Shown here piece after piece: positions 27,600 to 36,643 of a stretch of DNA of 64,000 bases (its first letter is position 1; each line of letters starts with the position of its first letter). A program made the position numbers and the translations under genes. Below the pieces are notes generated by a model. It ran no database searches. It was not told where the DNA came from and was given only the letters and a program-made list of their open reading frames with translations. The stretch covers positions 85,942-149,941 of the forward strand of contig MGXT01000019.1 of the NCBI GenBank assembly GCA_001801465.1, given 5' to 3'. This stretch comes from Gammaproteobacteria bacterium RIFCSPHIGHO2_12_FULL_35_23. Lineage in GTDB: Bacteria; Pseudomonadota; Gammaproteobacteria; UBA12402.

Positions 27600-28727
27600 T
27601 CACGGATTTGGTTCTAATGAGATAGTAGTCATTTCAGTCGTGGTTCTGTGTAATAATATAGCTAATCGTCTTCGAGATCGAACCCCACCACTTTTACCCC
27701 ATAAGGTTGCTCTGCACACTAAGTTTCTTGCTTCATGAAAGGCTTCTTTTTCTTCATCGGGTATAGTTTCAAAGCTGGGATCTTTTTCAATAAGCTCGAG
27801 TTTTTTTAATGGTAGTAAGGCAGGTGAGTCTTGGGTTGCTGGAAATTTAATTAAGGCGATGTTTGAAGGCAAGTTATTATTCAGTAATAGCCAGCTTAAG
27901 CATTTAAAAGACCACATATTACAAGCGTCATGAAATAAAGAAATGCGAGAGGCTGTATAAGGGCCTACACTTTTAATATCTAAGCTTATTAACAATTGTA
28001 AGGCATATAAATTTTTATAATAAATTGCGGCGACAGGCGCAGAAAAAACATAGTCAGTAGGCTTTTCTATTTCTGCGCCATGAACGATTAGCCATTTTGC
28101 TACTTGTGGATTATGGTTAGCAATGGCGGTAGTCAAAGGTGTTTGTAGAGAATCATCTACAAAGTTATTTACAGATGTTTTTAAAACCTTAACTAGCCAC
28201 CTTATTACCGGAAGTTCTTGTCTACAAATAGCCTCATAAAAGGCTCTTTCTTTGATTAGACGATCATCAGGTGAAATGAATTGTGTTAAAAATTCTACAC
28301 ATAAAAAGTTTTTTATTTCAAGAGCGTGGCAAAAAGCTTCTTGTAAAAACCGGAGAGTAACTAGAGCTCTTTTTTCTTTAAAAATTCTTTGTAATAAGTT
28401 AAAAGCCTCCTCTGGACCTTTCACTAATAATTTGGCTAACCCTATAACAGACATTGCAGTATCCGTATAGAGATTAAAATTGGCCTTAGCCACAAAAATT
28501 AAATATGCAGCTAGAAAAAAATGATTGTATTTTACTGCAATTAAAAGTGGCGTGTGATAGACAACGGAAAATTCAAGCATGGATAGATTTTGGCAAGTTT
28601 CAGTCGGACAAACATTAACATTTGTTTCTTTGGCAACGGTTGCTTTAGCTAGGCCAATATTGCCAGTTTGAGCTGCTCTAAATAAATCAATTTCATCAGC
28701 AGACAGTAGAGAAGAATATACAGGCAT
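27600..28727 (-). CDS. Ankyrin-repeat protein, candidate effector
   Basis: In its 375 residues several ankyrin-like repeats can be seen: FRAAQTGNIGLAKATVA near residue 12, HTPLLIAVKYNHFFLAAYLI near 58, and TPLTTAIANHNPQVAKWLIVHGAEI near 196, followed by a degenerate repeat. Such repeats bind proteins, and in Legionella and Coxiella many secreted effectors carry them. There is no signal peptide or membrane segment. The C-terminal 50 residues are charged (KEAFHEARNL, RSRRRLAILLH). A Dot/Icm substrate is possible but nothing in the sequence proves it. It is convergent with the SLT lipoprotein gene, 10 bases apart. Confidence 0.75.
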   Translation of the reverse strand: MPVYSSLLSADEIDLFRAAQTGNIGLAKATVAKETNVNVCPTETCQNLSMLEFSVVYHTPLLIAVKYNHFFLAAYLIFVAKANFNLYTDTAMSVIGLAKLLVKGPEEAFNLLQRIFKEKRALVTLRFLQEAFCHALEIKNFLCVEFLTQFISPDDRLIKERAFYEAICRQELPVIRWLVKVLKTSVNNFVDDSLQTPLTTAIANHNPQVAKWLIVHGAEIEKPTDYVFSAPVAAIYYKNLYALQLLISLDIKSVGPYTASRISLFHDACNMWSFKCLSWLLLNNNLPSNIALIKFPATQDSPALLPLKKLELIEKDPSFETIPDEEKEAFHEARNLVCRATLWGKSGGVRSRRRLAILLHRTTTEMTTISLEPNP

Positions 28728-29071
28728 TTACCAAATCCCTATTTGTCGACTTAATGCCTTATGATATCCTAAATTTTCTATTAATAAACTAAGCTAGGGT
28801 CTAGTTTTTCTTGGTTTGGGGATAACTGGCGGACACACATTAAGGGAAGTCTTTTCGCAGGACCTTGAAAAAAACTATGGGCGTTGGTTCTCTTCTTTGT
28901 GTTGTCGTAATAGGGCGTAGCATGGGCATAATAAAACCACCTCTTTATTTAATGTTATAAGAGTATCATAAAATGATTAAGTCAGAATAAAAATGATAGT
29001 TTAATTAATTATGGCCATAAAAAGCTTAAAAATGAAGTAGTTAGTATTATTTAAAACTCAGTATAAACTAA
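28728..29071. other. Intergenic region with a GC-richer segment
   Basis: The 344 bases between the ankyrin gene and the bepA end hold no convincing gene. Positions 28801-28930 are about 45% G+C by hand count, clearly above the surroundings, and contain GC-rich words such as GGGGATAACTGGCGGACAC and AGGGCGTAGCATGGGC. The segment could be the relic of a gene, or a small RNA. On the minus strand GAGGTGG precedes an ATG, but the frame ends after 29 codons. Confidence 0.4.
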
Positions 29072-30514
29072 TTAAAAACCACTATTAAGACGCTTATCCA
29101 ATGCTTGATCTTGTTTTATTCTAGCTAATTGAAATTGAATTTGGGCTTTAGTATAACGATCTTTAGCGTAGGATAAGGCTTGTTGTAATTGGATTATTGC
29201 TCCATCAGGGTTGTTGTTTAGTAAATAAATTTTAGCTCGTGTTTGATAGGCTTTTGCTAATTGTCCAGCTCGACCTTGTGCTTGGGCTAGAAGTGATAAA
29301 TAAAGTTCGTTGTTTTCAAAGCGAGCTTGTACTTTATTCAATAATTTCATAGCGGTATTTGCTTGATTGTTAATAATTAATAAATCAGCATATTGTATTA
29401 TTAAGGGTAAATAATTAGGATTGGCTTGATAAGCGGTGGCGAGAATTCCTAAAGCTTGAGAAGATTGTCTCTCAGCAGCTAGGATAGAGGCTTTTGCCAT
29501 CATAAATAAAGGCTCACTAGGATCTTTACTCAATAAAGTTTGAACAACTGAACTAGCTTTTTGTAATTGATTTGCTTTGGTTAGCGCTAAGGTATAAGCG
29601 TAAAGTGTGGCCTCACTGGGATTTTTTGCAACACTAGTTTGTAAATTTCTTATTAAGCCTAAAGCATTATTAGAAGTTAGGGCTAATATTCTTGCTTGAA
29701 TTAAATAGAATTCTGGATTATTTGGCCTTGGATTTTTGACCTTATATAAAGAACTACGCGATTCAGCTTCTGCTAAACGGTTAGAAGTTAGTGGGTGAGT
29801 TCTTAAAATTTCTGGTATCTCATCAGTATCATTGAGTTGTGTTTGTTTCTGCAATCTTGCAAAAAAGTTTGCCATGCTTATTGGCTGATAGCCTGAATTA
29901 GCTAGGGTTTGCATGCCGACTCTATCAGCTTCTTCTTCATGGCTGCGAGTAAAGTTGATCATTGCTTGAGTACTGCCAGCATTGGCTGCTGTGGCAAGAC
30001 CTGCTGCAGCTTGCGGGTTACTACTAGCGACTGCTGCAGCTGCTAAGGTTGCGGCAATATTAGCCACCTGAACGCGTTTTAAACTTTCAATAGCTCGAGC
30101 AATGTGTCGCTGCGTAACGTGAGCAATTTCATGTGCCATCACAGCAGCTAGTTCCGCTTCAGAGCGCGCCACTAAAATTAAACCAGTATTCACGCAAATA
30201 TAACCACCTGGGCCCGCAAAAGCATTGATGGCGACATCATTCACTACAAAAAAATAAAAAGTTCTACGCGGTGAATCACTGTGGGCAACCAAACGATTAC
30301 CAAGAGTTTGAACATAATCAACAATTATCGGATCACTGACTAAAGGCAGTTGAGTTTTTATAGCCTGAATAAATCTAAGGCCTAATTCGTTTTCTTCGGT
30401 AATGGTTAAACCGCTGTTTCCAGGAATACCAAGCTTTGGTAAATTATAAGTAAAGCCTAGATTGGTTAAAGAAATTAACAGACTGACTAAAATAATTTTA
30501 ATAATTAATTTCAT
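29072..30514 (-). CDS. bepA: Beta-barrel assembly-enhancing protease BepA (M48 peptidase with TPRs)
   Basis: A periplasmic zinc metalloprotease of 480 residues that degrades or helps assemble outer-membrane proteins such as LptD. The signal peptide covers about residues 1-22. The M48 zinc motif is HEIAH (128-132), with the third ligand Glu in SHEEEAD near residue 191. From about 290 onward tetratricopeptide repeats follow (ILALTSNNALGLIRNL.., AYQANPNYLPLIIQYADLLI..). The length and layout match E. coli BepA (487). Its ATG overlaps the stop of bcp (ATGA), so the two are one operon. Confidence 0.94.
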   Translation of the reverse strand: MKLIIKIILVSLLISLTNLGFTYNLPKLGIPGNSGLTITEENELGLRFIQAIKTQLPLVSDPIIVDYVQTLGNRLVAHSDSPRRTFYFFVVNDVAINAFAGPGGYICVNTGLILVARSEAELAAVMAHEIAHVTQRHIARAIESLKRVQVANIAATLAAAAVASSNPQAAAGLATAANAGSTQAMINFTRSHEEEADRVGMQTLANSGYQPISMANFFARLQKQTQLNDTDEIPEILRTHPLTSNRLAEAESRSSLYKVKNPRPNNPEFYLIQARILALTSNNALGLIRNLQTSVAKNPSEATLYAYTLALTKANQLQKASSVVQTLLSKDPSEPLFMMAKASILAAERQSSQALGILATAYQANPNYLPLIIQYADLLIINNQANTAMKLLNKVQARFENNELYLSLLAQAQGRAGQLAKAYQTRAKIYLLNNNPDGAIIQLQQALSYAKDRYTKAQIQFQLARIKQDQALDKRLNSGF

Positions 30515-30969
30515 AAATTTTTAATATAATTTAATACTTCCGCAGCATGATCTTTAACTTTCACTTTTCGCCATTCGTGAATAAGCTTACCCTGCTTATC
30601 AATTAAAAAAGTGCTTCTTTCAATGCCTAAATATTTTTTACCATACATACTTTTTTCTTTAATGACTGCAAAGGCTTGACAAAGAGTTTTTTCTGAATCA
30701 GTAATTAATTCGAAAGGGAATTGATAGTTAGCTTTGAATTTTTCGTGAGATTGTAAGGTATCACGAGAAACACCTAAAACCACACACTTTTCTTTAACAA
30801 AAGCAGCATGAATATTTTTAAACTCTTGTCCCTCTTGCGTGCAGCCTGAGGTATTATCTTTAGGGTAAAAATAAAGCACGATATAGTTACCAGCAAAATC
30901 AGCTAAAGAAATTTGTTTATTGCCAGTAATTAATAACGGTGTTTTTAAAAGTTGATTACTAATTTTCAT
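30511..30969 (-). CDS. bcp: Thiol peroxidase Bcp (peroxiredoxin)
   Basis: A 152-residue peroxiredoxin that reduces hydrogen peroxide and organic peroxides with electrons from thioredoxin. The peroxidatic cysteine is Cys43 in TSGCTQEG, followed by VLGVSRD and the YGKKYLGIERSTFLID block. In E. coli Bcp the resolving cysteine lies five residues after the first; here that position is Gln48, so this form would work as a one-Cys enzyme or use another Cys. It is the first gene of the bcp-bepA operon, with a predicted promoter at 30995-31023. Confidence 0.94.
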   Translation of the reverse strand: MKISNQLLKTPLLITGNKQISLADFAGNYIVLYFYPKDNTSGCTQEGQEFKNIHAAFVKEKCVVLGVSRDTLQSHEKFKANYQFPFELITDSEKTLCQAFAVIKEKSMYGKKYLGIERSTFLIDKQGKLIHEWRKVKVKDHAAEVLNYIKNL

Positions 30970-31278
30970 GGCACTTAGCTTTAATTAAAGTAACAGGATA
31001 CGAGCTTTTAAGTGTTTAGACAAGCAGCACTTTATAGTTTATCAGTTTTATGTTGATAGCTACTATGAAATGAAAAAGTGTTAAAATCTGCTGCAACTAT
31101 TATTTACTGTAAATTAATTTAATAATTAACAGCTAAGTATTGAATACAAATCTTTATTCAGTTACCTGTTTATTTTCAATAAAAACAAATGGTTATAAGT
31201 TCTGTCCATTTTTTAAATGGATTGCATTAGAATTCTCGCGTATTTTTTATTCAGGTATAAATATAAGAAGGAAAAAGC
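30970..31278. other. Intergenic region between bcp and a decayed gene
   Basis: The 309 bases hold the bcp promoter near the left end and AT-rich sequence. A short frame from 31140 lacks protein-like composition and is not supported. AGAAGGA just before 31279 is the ribosome binding site of the pseudogene that follows. Confidence 0.5.
30995..31023 (-). promoter_or_regulatory. Predicted sigma-70 promoter of bcp-bepA
   Basis: On the minus strand TTGTCT (31023-31018) and TATCCT (31000-30995) are spaced by 17 bases. Transcription would start near 30988, about 20 bases before the bcp ATG. Confidence 0.45.
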
Positions 31279-32311
31279 ATGCCCCCAAGATTAGTATTTC
31301 GACCTCAACCAGCGTTTACTTTTTTGAAAATGTGAGTAGGCATTTTTCCAAAAAGAACAATACTTGCATTACGAACTTTTAAACTCAGGGGTACACCTGT
31401 AAGAAAAGGAACTTCTGCTCAGCTTTTATTGGTATTAGGCGCTATTGCTGCAATACTTTATTTATCTTTAGTAGAAGCTTCACCTACAAAACCCGCGTTC
31501 ATTATTTCTATCGGTAGTAGAAGAACAGAAATTACAGTTAGTAACTTGCCAGAATTGCTTACTAGGCCTGAAGAATCACATAGTCATAAGATTAGATTAA
31601 CTCTAATTTCAATTTTATTAGAAGACATGGAATTTTTTAAACAAAATGTCGAAATTTTTAGATTGCTAGTTCCTGGTTGTAATGGGTTAATTGAAGTAAT
31701 TAAGAGGTTACCAGCTACTCAGGCCAATAAATTAATAATTCATATAATACAAACTCCGGATGAATTGCAACGATTAATAGCTGCGCATCTTTCACAGCTA
31801 ATTGAAGTAGTAGCGGCCTTGCCGAAGGAGCGTAAATTTATTATTAAAGCGTTATTATTAGATAGTATTCATAATATTAGACTCATTTGATACTTTTCAA
31901 CAATATGTCAAGACTGCCTATCAATTATCTAAATTAGTACAGATTTTTCCTGAAGAAAAAGCTAGGATATTAAAAATGAGTCGTTTGCTAGAGCTGCCCA
32001 CAGAAATTACTCGTTATATTAATGGGGGACGATACACTGGTTCAAATTTACAAAAATTAATTGATGCTTTTCCTGAGCATAAAGCCTATTTTATTTTACC
32101 TATTTTGCAAGATTATGATGATTATGAACGTATTGTCAAAGGGTGTGCTCCAAGAGCGTTAGCAGAAGCATTTGATAAAGAAACTATTTTAGCTATATTA
32201 GCATCTCATCGGATTACTTCTGATATGAAAGAGCGTGTTCAAATAGTTTTTGGTGTAGATCTGTCGGTTAGTGCGGTAGAACAAAGTCCATGGGTAACTT
32301 GTAGTCCTTAA
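31279..32311 (+). pseudogene. Decayed helical-repeat protein gene (nonsense codon plus frameshift)
   Basis: A good ribosome binding site (AGAAGGA) precedes ATG 31279. The frame reads 18 codons (MPPRLVFRPQPAFTFLKM), then meets TGA at 31333-31335, and continues in the same frame as coding-like sequence to 31890. Near 31884 the frame shifts, and DTFQQYVKTAYQLSKLVQIFPEEK.. leads into the last part, ending at 32311. The repaired product would have about 340 residues: a hydrophobic segment near residues 48-65 (LLLVLGAIAAILYLSLVEA), then repeated pairs of helices with a recurring pattern of Phe/Leu-Pro-Glu-..Lys-Ala. No known family is recognised. Two independent lesions argue for a true pseudogene. 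Confidence 0.65.
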
Positions 32312-32401
32312 AGCTAATAAAAATCTTATTAATAATTTAAGAAGCAGATAGTTTTTCATTTTTTTATTATGAAAGACCGATAGGTATATATACACTTAAG
32401 G

Positions 32402-32430
32402 TTGTAATTTATCTTGGTCACCAGTATTAT
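32402..32430 (+). promoter_or_regulatory. Predicted sigma-70 promoter of dapA
   Basis: TTGTAA (32402-32407) and TATTAT (32425-32430) are separated by 17 bases, about 34 bases before the likely dapA start. Transcription would begin near 32437. Confidence 0.5.
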
Positions 32431-32463
32431 TATTGCCAATTAGCTTCTGTAATGGAACAAATT

Positions 32464-33345
32464 ATGAACATTTCTGGCAGTATTGTTGCTTTAGTAACCC
32501 CTATGGATAGAGCGGGAAACATTGATTTTGAAGCGTTTGAAAAATTAATGCATTGGCATATTCAAGCAGGAACAAATGGTATAGTCGTACTAGGTTCTAC
32601 AGGAGAGGGGGCGACAATAACCGGGAATGAAAGAACTAAATTAATCAAAATTGCTGTCAAAGAAGCTGCAGGTCAAATTCCTATTATTGTTGGGACTGGT
32701 TCTAATTCCACGCAATATACCATAGCATTAACCCAAGAGGCGCAAGCGTTAGGTGCTGATGCCTGCTTAATCGTAGCGCCTTATTATAATAAACCCACGC
32801 AAGAAGGCTTATATCAGCATTTTAAAGCTATTGCTTTAGCAGTAGAGATACCTATTTTACTCTATAATGTTCCTAGCCGTACAGTGATTGATATGAAAGT
32901 AGAAACAGTAGGGCGTTTAACAGAATTTAAGAATATTATTGGTATTAAAGAAGCGACTGGAGAAGTAGCTCGGATTGCAGCATTACGACAATTAGGCGGA
33001 CAAGAATTTATTTTATTAAGTGGGGATGATTCTACTATGTTAGAATTCATACTTGCTGGTGGGAATGGTGTTATTTCCATTACCTCCAATATTGCCCCTA
33101 AGTTAATGTATGAAATTTGTACTTTGGCGATAGCTGGTAAAAAAGAAGCTGCAGAAAAACTTAATAACAGGCTATTATTTTTACATAAATTTTTATGTAT
33201 TGAATCAAATCCGATTCCGGTAAAATGGGCAATGCATAAAATGGGCTTGATCGCTGGAAAGCTGAGACTACCGTTGACAGAGCTTTCAACAAGTTATCAT
33301 CAACCGATGCAGGAAGCTTTGCAAAAAGCAGGGCTGATCAATTAG
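32464..33345 (+). CDS. dapA: 4-hydroxy-tetrahydrodipicolinate synthase
   Basis: DapA condenses pyruvate with aspartate semialdehyde, the first dedicated step to diaminopimelate and lysine. I chose ATG 32464 (MNISGSIVALVTP), which matches the family start; ATG 32452 adds only four residues. From that start the Schiff-base lysine is Lys162 in GIKEATG and the catalytic-triad Tyr134 is in YNVPSRT, close to Lys161 and Tyr133 of the E. coli enzyme. GSTGEGATIT near residue 45 binds the substrate. The length of 293 residues is normal. A bamC-like lipoprotein gene follows by 25 bases, as in enterobacteria. Confidence 0.96.
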   Translation: MNISGSIVALVTPMDRAGNIDFEAFEKLMHWHIQAGTNGIVVLGSTGEGATITGNERTKLIKIAVKEAAGQIPIIVGTGSNSTQYTIALTQEAQALGADACLIVAPYYNKPTQEGLYQHFKAIALAVEIPILLYNVPSRTVIDMKVETVGRLTEFKNIIGIKEATGEVARIAALRQLGGQEFILLSGDDSTMLEFILAGGNGVISITSNIAPKLMYEICTLAIAGKKEAAEKLNNRLLFLHKFLCIESNPIPVKWAMHKMGLIAGKLRLPLTELSTSYHQPMQEALQKAGLIN

Positions 33346-33370
33346 GCGTATGAGAATTAAAGGTAAGTGA

Positions 33371-33667
33371 ATGAAAAGAAAATCAATAGTTAAAGTGTTA
33401 ATGGTTAGTAGTTTTGCCAGTCTTATTGCAGCCTGTTCATCATTGCCGCAAAAATATCAGTTTGTCCGTAATAACTCTAATGATTATCGTTCAGCTGCTG
33501 TAGTACCGCCTTTGTCATTACCACCAGGCTATAGCTCCAGCAAAATTGAAGATTACTATGTCGTGCCCAATCCTGAGTTAGCAAGACAAGCTACGCCGGT
33601 GGAATTATTACCCCCAGATCTTAATTCACAAAATATACCTAAAGAAGATCACTGGTGGAGCAGTTAA
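33371..33667 (+). CDS. Short BamC-like lipoprotein
   Basis: A 98-residue protein with a signal peptide and lipobox IAAC (Cys22). Its place directly after dapA, and the extended Pro-rich stretch YRSAAVVPPLSLPPGYSSSKIEDYYVVP, correspond to the unstructured N-terminal part of BamC, which packs against BamD in the outer-membrane assembly machine. The two helix-grip domains that make up the rest of BamC (about 340 residues) are absent, and nothing downstream continues it; the next gene is convergent. It is either a natural minimal BamC or a remnant. The end at HWWSS looks clean, with no frameshift seen. Confidence 0.65.
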   Translation: MKRKSIVKVLMVSSFASLIAACSSLPQKYQFVRNNSNDYRSAAVVPPLSLPPGYSSSKIEDYYVVPNPELARQATPVELLPPDLNSQNIPKEDHWWSS

Positions 33668-33691
33668 TTTCTCCATCTATGATTAATAAAT

Positions 33692-35179
33692 TTAAGCCAT
33701 TTTTCTAGAATCGGCTAACTTATGATAGTCCTCGTCCCAAAGTCTTTTAAATTGTGGGGTAAGCAGTACAATTAACAATCCTACCCCAATGGTAACTAAG
33801 CCATAAAGACCAAAGAAATGAGCAAAAATATGGTTAGTAAATAGAGGTTCAGTAATTTTATTAGAGGGTGCTTTAGCAGTCGCTGAAGCTAAAAAGCCTG
33901 ATATAGCACCGGCAACACCTGTTGACAGCTGCCAGACGCCCATCATCATGCCCTCCAAGCGGGCAGGGACTAAACTTCCTACCATTGAATTGCCGATGGG
34001 ACCTACAAATAGTTCACCTAAGGTTTGTAAGAAGTAACTTAAGATAACCCATAAGAAAGCGATATATCCTAAGTTATCATGCGCAGCAATACCCAGTACT
34101 AAAATAACATAACCAAGCCCGATACAGCTAATTCCTGCAGCAAATTTTAATCGTAACGGTAAGGTTTTATTTTTTTTGCTCATTCTAAAAAAGAACCAGC
34201 TAGTTAATGAGCCTAAGGTAATAATGAAGAATGGATTAAGCCCATAAACAGAAGCAGTAGGAATAATGAAATTGCCTATTTGTCGATCTACGTTATTTTG
34301 AATGAAAATTGTTAAAGCGGAAGGCGCTAACATGTATAAGGCCCAAAAAGCAATCCCAAAGAAAATAAAAATTAAAAAGCCAAATAATTTTCTACGGGCT
34401 ACCCCTTTTTCATTGAGAGCAATTTTTACAATAATAATTGCCATAATAATACCAATGGTAATGAGTAAAGTATTACTTAATACAGCGTGATTTAATAAAA
34501 ATGCAATGACAGGTACAGCAATAATGATAGCAAAAATAATTGGTAGAAAATTTTTAAAAGTTACTTGAGGTAAATAAGGACGTACATGTGGCGCTTGATA
34601 AAATTCAAAGCGTTTAAAATTAATAAGAAAAATTATCAAGCAAAGAAGTAGTAATAAATAACTGGCAATAAAGGCCGCGTGATAGCCTAAATAATTGGCA
34701 ATAAAGCCTGATGAAATCGATGCAATAAATCCCCCTACATTTACGCCGATATAGGCGATAGTAAAACCGCTATCTCGCAAAGGGTCATCTTTGCTAAATA
34801 GTCGGCCAGTAATGCAATTTAAATTAGGTACAACAAGCCCGCTGCCGATAATAAAACATGACAAGCCCCAAAATACGAAAGTTAAAGAGGGAATAGCAAC
34901 CAAACAGCCGCCAAAACCAGCCAACAAGCAGCCACAAATAATTGCGACCTTATAATCAAAGCGTCCCCCTAAATAACCACCTAATAAAGAAGAGCTATAA
35001 AAAAGAGAACCAAAAGCGGCATAGATCAAGTAAGCGTGTTTAACAGATACTTGAAGTTGGCTGGTGATGTATAGTACCAGTAGGGCATTAGTCATACTAA
35101 GGCTGGGCATAAACAACGCATTCACACAAGCCATGGTAAATAGGCCTTTAGGATAAGATATTTTTTTTGTCTGATTCAT
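33692..35179 (-). CDS. Proton-dependent oligopeptide transporter (POT/PTR family)
   Basis: A membrane transporter of the major facilitator superfamily with about 14 membrane segments in 495 residues. The start at ATG 35179 (MNQTKKISYPKGLF) is preferred to a TTG 17 codons upstream. POT features include YSSSLLGGYLGGRFDYK after helix 2, a long conserved LNCITGRLFSKDDPLRDSGFTIAYIGVN stretch (helices 4-5 region, quoted across the loop), and FLQTLGELFVGPIG in the C-terminal half, where the Glu is the POT substrate-binding residue. It would import di- or tripeptides with protons. For a bacterium that may grow inside amoebae or animal cells, peptide uptake is a plausible source of amino acids. Confidence 0.88.
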   Translation of the reverse strand: MNQTKKISYPKGLFTMACVNALFMPSLSMTNALLVLYITSQLQVSVKHAYLIYAAFGSLFYSSSLLGGYLGGRFDYKVAIICGCLLAGFGGCLVAIPSLTFVFWGLSCFIIGSGLVVPNLNCITGRLFSKDDPLRDSGFTIAYIGVNVGGFIASISSGFIANYLGYHAAFIASYLLLLLCLIIFLINFKRFEFYQAPHVRPYLPQVTFKNFLPIIFAIIIAVPVIAFLLNHAVLSNTLLITIGIIMAIIIVKIALNEKGVARRKLFGFLIFIFFGIAFWALYMLAPSALTIFIQNNVDRQIGNFIIPTASVYGLNPFFIITLGSLTSWFFFRMSKKNKTLPLRLKFAAGISCIGLGYVILVLGIAAHDNLGYIAFLWVILSYFLQTLGELFVGPIGNSMVGSLVPARLEGMMMGVWQLSTGVAGAISGFLASATAKAPSNKITEPLFTNHIFAHFFGLYGLVTIGVGLLIVLLTPQFKRLWDEDYHKLADSRKMA

Positions 35180-35461
35180 TTTATTTCTATTTTCCTTTAT
35201 TGAATGGTGGCAACCAAAGAGATTAACCAAAAATAAAAATTAAATAAAGTAAATTTTGTTTTTATTTCGAACAAATTAAGAGCTTGGAGTTTTAAAAGTT
35301 TATAGCTGCAAGCTACATTGTTTCAAAAACAAATTTAATGATCCTTTAAAGCTGGACTGCTATTAGAAAGTATATTAAAAATCAATAATATAGATATTTC
35401 TTTATTAACGATAAGCAATATTTTATGATAGGCATTTTAATTTATCAGATCAGAAATTTTT

Positions 35462-36643
35462 ATGACTCAGCGAGTACAGTGTGATGTAGTAGTGATCGGG
35501 GGCGGTATAGCCGGCCTATGGCTAATTAATTGTTTAAAACAACAAGGCTATATAGCTTATTTGTGCGAAAAAAATGCGCTGGGCTCAGGCCAAACCCTTC
35601 GCTCCCAAGGGATTTTGCATGGGGGAACTAAATATGCCCTAACTGGAAAATTAACTAAGGCAGCTTTAGGGGTGGCTAACATGCCTGCTATTTGGCAGGC
35701 GTGTTTACAAGGAAAAGGTGTTCTTGATTTACGAGCGGTAAAAATTTTATCAAACATACACTATCTTTGGATGAAAGGACGTTATACAGCACAAATTAAA
35801 AGCTTTATTACTAGCAAGGTGCTAAGTGAAGAAAGTAAAGTAATTGCTGCTAAAGATTATCCACTTTTATTTAAATACCCAGAGTTTGTAGGAAGTGTCT
35901 GTGCTGTACAAGAAACAGTAGTAGATATCCCTTCTTTATTGCGAGTATTAAGTAAGCCAGTAGAAAAAAATTTACTGCAAGCCGAAGAAACTTGTGAATT
36001 AATAATTGAATCAGAGCAGGTTAAAGGCGTTTTAATAGCTTCGCAAGGTAAGCAATTAATTTTAGAGGCAAAGGTTTATTTATTAACAGCGGGCGAGGGT
36101 AATCAAAGTTTATTAAAACAATTATCAAGCGCTCCGACTATGCAACGCCGACCTTTGCAAATGACATGGTTACGGTTTCCTAAATTTGTTGCTGAATACC
36201 AGGTTTATTTTCACTGTGTAGAACAAGGAGGTTCGCCTAGTATTACCATTACTACACATCAAGATAAAGCAGGAAGAACGATATGGTATTTAGGGGGGGA
36301 TATTTCAGAAAGTGGTGTGCAACGAAGTCCTGAAGAACAAATTGCTTTTGCAAAAAGAGAGCTCAAGCGTTTAATGCCTTGGATTGATTTAAGTAATACA
36401 GAGTGGGGTACAAGCTCACTAGATCGTGCCGAAATGGCTACAGTAGAGGGTAAAAAACCTGAAAGCATTAGCATAGAAAAAGTAACTGATAATTTACTTG
36501 TTGGCTGGCCTACTAAATTAGTCTTAGCGCCTTTGTTAGCAGAAAAACTAATTGAGCGAATAAATTTTATTGAAAAAACTAAACAGCACGACAATATTAC
36601 CTGGCCGACTGCTAAACTTGCTAGGCCAATTTGGTGGGAATAG
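35462..36643 (+). CDS. FAD-dependent oxidoreductase (DAO family)
   Basis: A 393-residue flavoprotein with the dinucleotide-binding motif VIGGGIAGLW (residues 11-20), followed by LRSQGILHGGTKYAL, the second FAD-contact region of the glycine/D-amino acid oxidase and glycerol-3-phosphate dehydrogenase superfamily. The substrate cannot be told. The stop codon directly abuts the ATG of an aldo/keto reductase, so the two genes are an operon and may act in the same oxidation-reduction pathway. No signal peptide is present. Confidence 0.82.
   Translation: MTQRVQCDVVVIGGGIAGLWLINCLKQQGYIAYLCEKNALGSGQTLRSQGILHGGTKYALTGKLTKAALGVANMPAIWQACLQGKGVLDLRAVKILSNIHYLWMKGRYTAQIKSFITSKVLSEESKVIAAKDYPLLFKYPEFVGSVCAVQETVVDIPSLLRVLSKPVEKNLLQAEETCELIIESEQVKGVLIASQGKQLILEAKVYLLTAGEGNQSLLKQLSSAPTMQRRPLQMTWLRFPKFVAEYQVYFHCVEQGGSPSITITTHQDKAGRTIWYLGGDISESGVQRSPEEQIAFAKRELKRLMPWIDLSNTEWGTSSLDRAEMATVEGKKPESISIEKVTDNLLVGWPTKLVLAPLLAEKLIERINFIEKTKQHDNITWPTAKLARPIWWE

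Noticed and set aside
28840..28929. Minus-strand small gene with GAGGTGG before ATG
   Set aside because: It ends after 29 codons; a one-base change in the A/T run would be needed to extend it, and no homologue is recognised.
31140..31382. An 80-codon gene before the pseudogene at 31279
   Set aside because: It overlaps the better-supported frame from 31279 and has a poor composition and no ribosome binding site.
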